Positions 1-10,180 of a stretch of 64,000 nt of DNA are shown here, piece by piece; the first letter of the stretch is position 1, and every line of letters starts with the position of its first letter. The notes beneath the pieces were generated by a model. That model made no database searches and was not told the origin of the DNA. It saw nothing but the letters and a program-made list of their open reading frames with translations. The position numbers and the translations under genes were made by a program. Origin of the DNA: Caprimulgus europaeus (taxonomy: Eukaryota; Chordata; Aves; Caprimulgiformes; Caprimulgidae); the NCBI GenBank assembly GCA_907165065.1, contig OU015530.1, positions 53,542,465 to 53,606,464 on the forward strand, in the 5' to 3' direction.

Positions 1-3000
1 TGATCAACCTGACTCATAGGCAATTTTCAGGCTGCTCTGTGCAAAACTGATCCAACAGTGATCCCTGGTACTGACACAAACCTTTTGGACCAGGAGGAGG
101 TCTTCCCAGGTCGCTGACCCATTTCAACATCCTTTTTCCTCACACTGTGTTTTTTGGTTCCCTTTCTGTGTCACCCACTGTGCTGTCCTCCCAGCATCTC
201 CTTTGGCTCCCATGAATTTTAGAAGAAAGACCCACAAACCACAGTTGTTCTCACAGACTTTGGTGGATCAACATGCACATTTATCCAGCCTGAGCCTCCT
301 TTCAAACATCATCTCTGGTGATGGCCAGTAACAACTCTACAAGTGGCATGCTCCAGTACCCTTGCTTGCAGTATAAAGTCTTAAGTCTAAGTATAAAAGC
401 AATATCTGTGCAGTACATCCACAAAGCTTTCTGCATTGGGTCAACTACACTTGATTGTTATCTTCATCAATTCAGGTCTTTTTAAAGGATCATGTTCTCC
501 TGACCTTACATGAGAGAGCTCATTACATTTTATTCCTTATTATTTTTCTTTTTTATCCTGTGGAGTCAGGAGTGAAATTGTTTAATATAAAGGAGCCCAG
601 TTCTGCTTCAATGTATATAGCCAAATATTAAAATACAATGGTATGAGACAAAGTCCCCCAGATCCCAATTTTTGTCTGGCAATAGTACTTGCTAGTAAAT
701 CATTGCTGAAAATGGTTGTTCTCAGTTATTTTACATTGCGGAGAAAAAGTGACTTGGTGGCAGGATCCCTTCAGATGCCTGGACAAAATTGATTGTGTTT
801 TTTTCTAAATTACTGTTTAGAAATCCAAAGACGTTCACTGCTATTTGCTGGCATGTAAAAAGGCACACTAAATGGCACTTGGGGGTTAATTTTCATGACC
901 CTGACTATACCTCTCAACAAGATAGATTACATTTTCAATTCTATTCCTTGGTGTATAAGAGAGAATCATTTTGTAGAAAATGAGAATTGATCCAAATCTT
1001 CACCCTAAAGTCAAACTGCAGCTTTATTGACCAGAAAGTGAAAAAAAAAGGATGCATTTCTTTAGAATAGTGTTTCCCATTATATCCTCCATGACAAAAT
1101 AGCATGAAACAGGAGCAGAGCTGCCACCTCAATGGGGAAACCAAAGTCTGGAGAAGGACAGGCCATGCCTGGGAGACCCAGCTCACTCCCATGGGCTCAT
1201 TTGCAGCGTGTGTGAAACCTTCACGCCTTTTCTTCTCTTCCAATGATTTGGCTCACTGCCTCCCTGCCCTCCGTGCCTCTTCGAGCCTGACACTGCAGCC
1301 ATTGGGGACCATATATGGCCCGATGCAGATAAAAGGCCAAGGGGACTTTCCAAGGTGTGAAGAAGATCTAGACGCCTTTCTCCTGTTGAAAGTCCCTGTG
1401 AGCTGGCGTCACCCTGCCTTTTGGGAGGGAAAAGGGAAGGAAAAAGGAAAAGCACTGGTGTTTGGGTGCTGGATGCCCCACAAGAGAGTTGACCAGGGGC
1501 ATGGGCAATTGGGAAGAGCTCAGGTGTACCCTCACTGGGGGGGCTGGAAAGACCCCCACCTACAAGGCAAGCAGGCTTTGGCACTTCATCCCGCCATCCT
1601 GGGCTGGGCAGAGGCACAGATTTACTTCTGGCCATGCCCTTGGTTGGCTGGCACTTTGGGAAAGGTCATTTCATTGCTCTGCTCCTATGTATCCTCGCTC
1701 ACCTTCGGCTTTGTTCTGCCAGACCTCCGGGGACACACAGGGAGTCAGCCCTGCTGAAGCAGCCTGGTCAGGTGTCTCAGGTTGGGTACAAAGTCTGATG
1801 CCATTTTATCTTTCCCTCCTCTTGAAGATATTCAACATATTTAAAAAAACCCAAAAATGTTCCAAACCTTTACCCTAGGAGAAAAATGCTTGAAAATGTG
1901 AGCCTATGGGCCAAAACAAACCCAAACTCCTCCCTTTCATAAGACATATAAGAAAAACCCCAAGTTTTACTTATCGTAGGACTGAAGACTTTTACAACCC
2001 ACTCACCCCATGGCTCTGAATATTTGGGCTGGCACTATCAGCACCGAGCCAGGCGTGCCAGTGTTTCATTCTCAGCACCTTGTGTGCTGGCGTGCGGCCA
2101 GGCAAGAGAATGCTATTTTATCATCTTGCTTCACAGAGGAAAGGAGAGAGAAAATAAAAGAGAGGAAAATAAAAACCTCAACAGATCCCCAACATGACAA
2201 CAAAGCCTTTCTGCAGGAGGCAGAGGGCAGTGTTTGCACACACATAGTAATTATGAGTGCAAGCAGGTCAAGTTCGTCCCTGATGTTCTCCCCTCTGTCC
2301 TCTTTAGGGTGACAGTGGTGGCCCACAGGGTTTCAGTGAGATGAAAGACACATTTATGCCTGGATGCATTTAGGCTCATATGTGTTTGGAGAACCTCGTG
2401 GGAGTGGTTGTGATGCTCACCTCTTCTGAAAAATTGCCACAAATCCCCAGGTAAGCCACTTGAGACAGGGGGAGCACAGCTCTTCCCTGGGGGATACCCG
2501 TGGCAGGGAGCCCCGGTGATTTTTTTCCCCAGCTGAGGGAATTGCTCTGCACCAAGCAAGGTCAGAAGCCAGGTCACAAATATTATAGACCTCACAGGAG
2601 GCAGCTGCTCACAGGTTCAGCTCTTTGGTCCTATCCCTGGGGCACTCATGGGTCTGGAGAGAGGAGAAAAGATGCCCACTACCCTTTCCTGCTTGTTGCA
2701 CATAGTATGGCTCTTAATATTAGGTGTATGGGGGCAGCTGGTTTTACACCGTTCCATGATAGATAGAAGAGTGGCAACATGCCCTTTGCCCTGTGTACAT
2801 GCTTAGAAGGCCACCTCAAAACAAGCCTACAGCACTGCACTGTGCCTCACTGATTAGCAAGGGGAGATGTAGTAGTTTAACTCTACGGGAGAGTCTGGCT
2901 TCTGGGAAATGACATTGGCTAATAACATGACACGGGCACTTAGAGTCTTGGAGCCAACCCTTTGGCAGGAGTCTGTAGGTCTGAAATCAATACCCTCTCC

Positions 3001-4047
3001 CCTTCCCCCCCTGCTCCTGCTCGTTCCCTCCAGGGATGAGCTTTCCCAGGGTCATAGCCCAGCTTGGAAAAGATCTGCCTCATCTGGATGCCCCTCATGG
3101 CAAAACAGTCTCTAAAAGTAAATATGTTGAAAAATGGAATTAAGACTTTTCCAAGCCAAACTCAGTTTTGTTTACAAATGGAGCTGCTTCAGAGAACTAA
3201 CAAATTTCGCACTTTCCTGCTGGTACCTTCAGGGGAAAAATATTGCAACTCTGAAGCTCTGTTCCTACAGAAACATTTAGTGTGTGCCTATGGAGCCCAT
3301 TGCAGTTTGCATTCATTTGAACAAGAAGTACATAACATTTTCCTTAGCATCTCTTTGATGTCACCTGCAACCTGTATTGCAAGAGGCAGCTTCCCCTCCC
3401 CAGCAGCATCTGCACTTCACATCATGGTAAAGATGGCAAAGGGAGATTCTTGTGCCACTCAACACTAACCATCCTGTGATTAATTTCATCCTTACTGTGG
3501 CTTCATTGTGCCACTGGAGCTGAGTCAAGCATTAATTTATCCTGCATAGTTTTATGAGGTCCTCATAAGTCTATGGCAGAAGAGAAATACTCCACATGTC
3601 CACAGTACACCCAAACAGTTATTTGAAAGTCCTACCTCTGACCTAAGCAGGCTCTAGGAGAAGATTGCTGCAGCAGGTGGTATTTAAAGAGATGTATAAC
3701 ACAGCCATGTCTAACTAGTTGTTAAACCATATGCCTGAGAAATGCAATGTTAGCTTTGAGATAACATTTCACGCACGTCAGAGATGTGGCACCGCTCTCA
3801 CTGAAGTGTGGGAATTACTGTTCCCCATTTTGAGCCAAGCTGCTATTGAATGCCGAGGGATCCCCAGGTTGTTTCCACGAGGGATGGGAACTGGCTATAA
3901 TCACATGTTTCTTTGATGCAGTCTCTGGTGTATGTTTGGTCCGTCAGTGCTACAGGAACCAAAAAAGAGCACATATCTCTCTCATCCTTGAGGTCGACAC
4001 CTCGACCTTTCTTTATTATTTTTTTCTAAGGGACATCCTGTAATTAC
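1..4047. other. Unique noncoding stretch, no gene recognised
   Basis: No repeat family, RNA gene or recognisable coding exon was seen. The part from about 1.1 to 1.9 kb is GC-richer and is open for up to 217 codons on the plus strand, but plus and minus frames compete over the same bases and the predicted peptide (rich in W, G, P and H) resembles no known family. A perfect 7-bp inverted repeat (AGGTCGA/TCGACCT, 4-nt spacer) lies at 3991-4008. Confidence 0.6.
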
Positions 4048-4253
4048 CTTCTCACTCTGCTTAGCAACCTGCTTGCTCATTTTCTGACAGCCATAGCTAG
4101 CCAAATACATGCACAACAGTCTGACATCCGGTCCTAGGGCCAGTGTCTTCTTACATGGTTCAATTTCATTCAGTCTTATATGTTCTTCTGATGCTAGTCT
4201 TGCAACATCAGCTATTTTCATCGTGAAAAGTTCATTTACCACCTCCATCTATC
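4048..4253 (-). other. Candidate exon or chance open frame (67 codons)
   Basis: On the minus strand a pyrimidine-rich tract ending in CAG (about 4266-4254) is followed by an ATG at 4248. A 67-codon frame then ends exactly, in phase 0, at AAG followed by GTAATT (4050-4042), a good match to a 5' splice site. The peptide looks helix-forming, with many K, E, L and A residues (for example IADVARLASEEHIRLNE). Against it, an in-frame TAG directly precedes the ATG, so it could only be a first coding exon or a noncoding exon. I do not recognise the peptide, and no partner exon is evident. Chance is the default explanation. Confidence 0.15.
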
Positions 4254-4647
4254 CTGAATAAAGAATGACCATCACACCTACATGGCACATAGTTGGGACC
4301 AAGTCCAAACCTATTATACCCCCAGGGGTCTCCTTGATGCGAGGCTGATGCACTCTTAAGTTCACCCCAAATGGGATTTGTTTAGTTAAAGATTTAAAAA
4401 ATTATAGAAAAGCAATTATTTTTACAGTGCAGTTCTGTTGTGACATTTTGACAACACAGACTAATTTTAATCCTGTCCAAAGATACTCAGAGCTCCTGTG
4501 CAACTCCATGTCCATCCCAGGTGGCCAGGAGACCTCTCTGCACAAGCCCACTGTTGCCCTCATGCAGAGTGATAGCTTCCTGGAGATCCAGCCTTTTTGT
4601 AGGAGAGTAACCCAACAAATTACCCTACACCCGCCTCAGCCTTTGCT

Positions 4648-4694
4648 ATCACAGAATGGTTTGGGTTAGAAGGGACATCTTCAACTAGACCTAG
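4648..4694 (-). mobile_element. CR1 LINE 3' tail fragment
   Basis: The short segment ATCACAGAATGGTTTGGG, followed by a match to the usual reverse-complemented CR1 end (gtt-gAAGGGAC and a degenerate atctagtcca-like stretch), is the very 3' end of a CR1 copy lying on the minus strand. Only about 45 bp can be aligned by eye. The rest is either truncated, as is usual for CR1, or too decayed to see. Confidence 0.6.
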
Positions 4695-6150
4695 TTTCTC
4701 AAAAGCTTTGAGAAACGCATCATTTCAGGGAGTAGGATGTTTTTTGTTCCTATCTGTAAGTGAAAAAAAGGGAAAAGATCTTCACTAGAATGACTTTACC
4801 TCATCTGATATTCAGAGTGGGAGAGAAGCCCAAGGGAATAATGGGTCCCTCTGCTGCTGAGTGCATGGGAGCTTGCAAGAGCTATGTGCCCAGCAGTGCC
4901 TCAGCAGCACTTTGGGCACCAGCCTGGCAAGAAAGTTGGTTAGGCAAGTGTGGTTTTCAGTGAAGAGCTGGTTCCCCTTTGGTTCAAGGAGGCTAATATC
5001 CTCAAAACTCCCAAATCTACTTCTTAAAAAAATTAGTTTTACTTCTTTTTCCCCAATAGAAGCTTCTGCTCCACTGTTAGGGCTCTGATGTAAGCTTTGC
5101 ATGGCTCTCCTTCATGGGACACAAGACAGAGAGAGGTCTTTGCACCACTGCAAACAGTACACAGCCCCCTGTGAGCCCTGCTGATGTGACAGCTGGTTTG
5201 GAGCTGCAGCTGCCTGGTGGCAGTGCCTCAGGGTAGGACCAGACTGAACTTCCTACTGGCAGGACTCACCTCTGCCTACGTGCTCCAGGACTCTGGCAAC
5301 GTGCTGCCCTCAGGCACCAAACAGCAAATGCAGCAAGTGGGGTTACGGCATGTTGCTGCTGTAGGGATTCTAGTTTACACTGTGTGGTTTTTATCACATC
5401 AGATGTCTTTAATACATGTTCAGACCTTGTATACAAAGATTTGCTTCTTAGGAAAAAATCCTTGTTGGAACCTACTTGTTCCCAAAATTCATGATGGGGA
5501 ACTGCTGTTTGTTTAGGAGGTGTCCCTCTCTCCCTGAGCACTCTTCACCTAGCAGAAGTGCTGCATAATTAATCACAAAAAAGCCTACTGCCTCTAGCTT
5601 TGTGGGAAGTCAGATCTTGGGGGCAATATAATTCCCTGCTTCTTTTTACACATCTGGCTCGATGCTCAAACCAGGACACATCCACTTTGAACCAGTCTGT
5701 CTCCATAGATGGTATTGTTGTGCCCTGGTGTGTCTGACCTCCGTGCCTCCAGGGATGCTCCATGCCAACATGTGTATTGTATTTATTGGGATCTGCTCGG
5801 TAAAGACAATAGATTTAATCCTTGGTGACACTGTGTAAATAAACCAGATTTTAACATATGCTCTTCTGTCTTTCAAACACAATGGCACTTCATAAATAAT
5901 ATAGCATTATAGCTCCCAGAAGGCATTTACAAGTACTTTATTAGGTGTCACGTCAGTGCTTCGTTTTGCAGCAACTGCCCTGAACTAGACATCCTATAAT
6001 TCAGTTACACTCTAAGTAGCCACTAATGAGGCATATTATTATAAAGAGCCAATGCTGTACAGCTACACTTCAGTAAATCTGGAGTAATTCCAGTGAAATC
6101 AGTGCTAAAGCAAGGATTTTCCCCTATGAAATGAATAGCAGTGTCTCACT

Positions 6151-6177
6151 AAAAAAAAAAAAAAAAAAAGAAAAAAA
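6151..6177. repeat. Poly-A run, interrupted by one G
   Basis: Nineteen A residues, a G, then seven A residues. No CR1 or processed gene copy precedes it. CR1 does not carry poly-A, so this is a simple repeat rather than a retroposon tail. Confidence 0.9.
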
Positions 6178-6984
6178 GTTTTGAAGAAAGCTTGTGAGAC
6201 TTTGAGGAGAGGTTTGTGGAAACCTCTTAATTCTTATTTTCTACCCTTTCCTATTCTCTTTTCCACACTGTTCTCATCTGTCACTCATGTATTGAGTATC
6301 CTGACAAGTCTGCCTGGTGATTAATGCTCCTATTTTGTGGGTTTGCATAGTGCCTCCTGAGTACTTAACATGTCTTAGAGAGTTCAGGTCACTAAGCTCT
6401 CAGATTGCCTGGCAGTCCCCAATGGCTTAATAATGTAAAATCATAAACCAGACTGCAACTGGTTCCTCTTTCCTGTCTATCCTTTTATCAGAGACTGCTA
6501 TGTGGGATCTGGAAGACAGAAACATAATTAGATGTGTGCTGAGTGGGATTTCCCTTCAGCAAGCACAATTCTGACCTCCAGCTCCCGATATAACCAGGGA
6601 TTTTGGGGAGATGGATGTTCTGGAGCTAACAATGCTTCCTTTGCTATAGCTTAAAGAAGTTAATAAAGCAGCTTTTTGCACATAGAAAGACTTCTAGGCT
6701 CTTTCCTGAGGTTGCTTACTCAAATATGCTTTTGTAGCAAAGCTGAAACTGCTATATAGTCTCGTAGTAAATAAATTTGTATGCAACATGTCGGCATGAT
6801 GTAATCTAAAAATTAAAATCATTCTTATTCTTCCAGTTTCCACCTGATAGATGTATTCTTGGCCCAGGATGACATTGTCTCCCGTAGTAGACTGAGAGGC
6901 TTGTTTCTGATCTCTGCTGATTAATAGAAAGTGGGTTTCCAGAGACAAACCCTGGTGTGTGTGTAAGGACAGGTCACTCCGTGG

Positions 6985-7012
6985 GCATGTGCACGTATAC
7001 GTGTGCGTGTGC
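6985..7012. repeat. 28-nt perfect alternating purine-pyrimidine tract
   Basis: Every step alternates purine and pyrimidine, with a perfect 10-bp palindrome ACGTATACGT at 6993-7002 in the middle and several CG and TG/CA steps. Such tracts can adopt left-handed Z-DNA under negative supercoiling. This is a sequence property only; no function is shown. Confidence 0.8.
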
Positions 7013-8889
7013 TTGCTGACAGCGGGCCAATCCTGCTGGTAAGTCACAATCGAATTTACTGTTTCCTTTCTATCTGAACAACGTCATTGCCTCCTGCTAA
7101 TGTGGTTAGGAGGGAGCAGGATTTCCTCTGGGATGTTGACTGGTGGTAGTGAAGCCAGCACCAAAGCACGTGTGTGAACCATGGACTTTGGGGGCAATTG
7201 CTACTAGCAAGGTAGAGGGATGCTATATCCTGATCATAAAATTGGAACAATGTTTGAATTGGATCACTGAAGCATAAATGTCCCAAGACTGCTCTGAGCA
7301 GCTGTAGCCAGCAGCTGGAAGCCCGTCTAAACTTACCTTTGTGTTGTAGTTTCTGCAGTTTAAGACAAGTCGACCCTGATTTAGCAAAATACATGTGAAA
7401 CTTGAACTGGGTTTCCCTGGGGCTGCCCATGGGCTTGTGATGGGCAGATGCTTCCATGAAGACCTCACAGACAGGAGTGGTCGGCACTGTACAGGTCAGC
7501 ATCCAACCGGGCTTGCAATGCTTCTGCTCTTCCACACTGGGACACCAACTGACAGCAAAGCTGGACAAAAAGGCTGAGATCAGAGATATGTGTATCTCTG
7601 GAGGCACACAGGGAATAGCACAGAACAAAGCCTTTTCTTTAATAGTAATCAAAAAGATATTAGATATTAAGTGGACTGGAAGCCAGCTATCCTCCCTCCT
7701 AAGGGAGCACCCTATTCATCATGCTATAGAGTTGCTCTTCTTCCTTCTTCCCAGCCCAGCCCAAGTCAACTATCATTTAATTATTTCAAGAGACCAGCAT
7801 AGCATCAACACCAGGAAGTGAAGCACACATACAGCACCACTTTCTGCTTTTGTGGCCATGGTGCCTAGAAAATGTGTTCAACTGCCCACAGATGGAGGCA
7901 GAACCATATTTTAGTCTTCCACAAATGAGCCAGCTTCCTCAGCTGGAGACCTACAGGAAAAGAGCAGGAAACTCTTGTAGGGGGCAAAGCCTGGTCCTGC
8001 AAGTATGCTCAGAGTATGTCTGCAGCCCAAACTCCACCGAGTAACCCCTAATTGAGCAATATGATAAGCCTGAGGAATGAACTAGGTGGTAGGATACTTG
8101 GTCTTCTGAAGACTGGGACATGTTGGGGAGTGCTATCAGCAGACCTTTAACTACCCAGAAATGTTAATGTGAAAAGATACTAGCAGCTCTGAACATCAAG
8201 GGCCTCTTGAGCCCTGCCTCTGTAGAACAGGAGTTTTTCACCTTGGAGATCCAAGCATTGTTTAGGCAATTGAGACCCCTGTGTGGAGATAGGGCTGTGC
8301 ACTTCCATCTGCAAAACAGGTGAGGTGAGGTGAAAAATGCTATGAGCTTGACCATTGTGTCAGTAGGAGCAATGAAATAATGTAGACAGGCAAAAATAGA
8401 AAAGGAAAAGTGTTTGTGCTGTTTTCCAGTGGCAGAGAAAGAATAAGAAACCAGATATCTGGTGTCACAATTCCCTACTCTGGAAATAAAATCAGACTCC
8501 TTTCTCTTTGGTGCAGAGATGTACCCAGTTTTCACTAATTCTACAGAAGAGTTTGCTATACTTGTGTTTTAAAAAGCACCATCATGTTATCACAATGGTC
8601 TTTGTTACACAGCTGATCTTTACTCTTTGCATAAAACACCTTTTTTCCCTCAGATACCTTGTACGAGTTCTATTTGCTACCCATCTCCTCTTGCTTGGCA
8701 TAGTAACACACTGTTCACACAACGTTGAATGAAGCCACTAATTAAATATGTGATTTTTATTAGACTTTAGACAGGCTATACTTACAAGACTGTGCAGTAA
8801 ATGACTTGTTTGTACTATTCTTTAACTTATCTCCAGCCCCTATCCAACTGCTTTGAGTACAAACAAGTCTACACTCGCAAGGTATGATG

Positions 8890-10180
8890 GCCAGTTCCCT
8901 CTGGAGTCATGCTTTTGTACACAGATCCAAATTCATAAGTAAGAAACTGGCTGCTTGTGGCTTGGATGGGTGTACTCTTCTCTGGGTAAAAAACTGGCTG
9001 GGTGGCTGGATCCAAACAGTGGAGGTGAATGGAGGCAAATCCAGTTGGCAGCTGGTCACAAGTGTTTCCCAGGGCTCAGTATTTGGGCCAGTTTGTTTAA
9101 TATCTTTATCAATGATCTGGACAAGGGGATCAAGTACACTCTCAGTAAGTTTGCAGATGACTTCAAGTTGGGTCGGAGTGTTGATCTGCTTGAGGGTAGG
9201 AAGGCTCTAAAGAGGGATTTGGACAGGTTGGATCAACGGGCCAAGGCCGATTGTGTGAGGTTCAATAAGGCCAAGTGCCAGGTCCTGCACCTGGGTCACA
9301 ACAACCCCATGCAACACTATAGACTTGGGGAGCAGTGGCTGGAGAGCTGCTTGGCAGAAAAGGACCTGGCGGTGTTGTTTGACAGCTGGCTAAATATGAG
9401 CCAGCAGTGTGCACAGGTGGGCAAGAAGGCCAAAGGTGTCCTGGCTTGTATCAGAAATAGTGTGGCCAGCAGGAATAGGGAAGTGATTGTCCTCCTTTGC
9501 TTGGCACTGGTGAGGCTGCATCTCAAGTGTTATGTTCAGAGTTGGGCCCCTCACTCCAAGAGGTACATGGAGGTGCTGGAGCGTGTCCAGAGAAGGGCAA
9601 TGGAACTGGGGAAGGATCTGGAGCACAAGTGTGATGAGAAGCAGCTGAGGGAGCTGGGGTTGTTTAGCCTGGAGAAAAGGAGGCTGAGGGGAGACCTTCT
9701 CATACTACAACTACCTGAAAAGAGGGTGTAGTGAGGTGGGGGTGGGTCTCTTCTCCTGGGTAACGAGTGACAGGACAAGAGGAAATGGCCTCAAGATGCT
9801 CCAGGGGAGGTTTAGATTGGATGTGAGGAAGATTTTCTTCACTGAAAGGGTTGTCAAGCATTGGAACACGCTGCTCAGGGAAGTGGTGGAGTCACACTAT
9901 CTCTGGAGGTATTTAAATAGTTAGTAATAATGATGGTGATGATCTAGTTGAGTGTTTATGGATGAGAATCAAGGGAGAGACCAACAAGGCAGACATCATG
10001 GTAAGAGTCCATTAGAGATGTGTAGTTGTGTAGCCTGTTACAGGTGTATAGAAGAGTAGCTGTAGATGTGTGCACAGGGACATGATTTAGAGGTGGACTT
10101 GGCAGCGTTAGGTTTATGGTTGGACTTGATGATCTGAAAGGTCTTTTCCAACCAAAACAATTCAATAATTCTATTCTATA
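8890..10180 (+). mobile_element. CR1 LINE, 5'-truncated, C-terminal reverse transcriptase and 3' UTR
   Basis: The sequence encodes the C-terminal part of CR1 ORF2 reverse transcriptase. The frame at 8955-9731 holds [11 protein letters not shown] and an intact catalytic FADD box (9150-9161), then the thumb and 3' region with [16 protein letters not shown] and [10 protein letters not shown], then [17 protein letters not shown] second frame (9736-9924) continues with [11 protein letters not shown]. The N-terminal portion reads in the 8884 frame up to about 9095, so there is a frameshift there near a T run. A small deletion near 9703 shifts the frame again. The 3' UTR ends with the CR1 motif GATGATCTGAAAGGTCTTTT and degenerate AATTCTATTCTATA. 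Roughly 130 bp at about 9920-10050 do not fit the CR1 3' region. The copy is 5'-truncated and dead. The 5' boundary is approximate. Confidence 0.93.
9920..10050. other. Insertion-like segment inside the CR1 copy
   Basis: Other CR1 copies run directly from the GGTATTTAAA codons at the end of ORF2 to the GGGACATGG segment of the 3' UTR. Here about 130 bp intervene. They may be a rearranged piece of another CR1 region or unrelated DNA; the part around 9957-10015 (GGATGAGAATCAAGGGAGAG) looks repeat-derived to me, but I cannot place it with confidence. Confidence 0.4.

Larger units (their letters stand above)
4695..8889. other. Unique noncoding stretch with simple-sequence tracts
   Basis: No gene recognised. 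It contains an A-rich run at 6151-6177 and an alternating purine-pyrimidine tract at 6985-7012, both listed separately. A 198-codon minus-strand frame at 7056-7652 overlaps plus-strand frames of 60 and 121 codons. Its cysteine-, serine- and histidine-rich peptide matches nothing I know, so I treat it as chance. Confidence 0.55.

Noticed and set aside
1104..1757. 217-codon plus-strand frame
   Set aside because: Overlapping open frames on both strands, low-complexity W/G/P/H composition, no recognisable domain, and no clear splice or promoter context.
3991..4008. Inverted repeat AGGTCGA/TCGACCT as a nuclear-receptor site or hairpin gene
   Set aside because: The half-site differs from AGGTCA and a 7-bp hairpin is too short to be meaningful.
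7056..7652. 198-codon minus-strand frame
   Set aside because: No recognisable family, competing plus-strand frames, and no conserved-looking motif.
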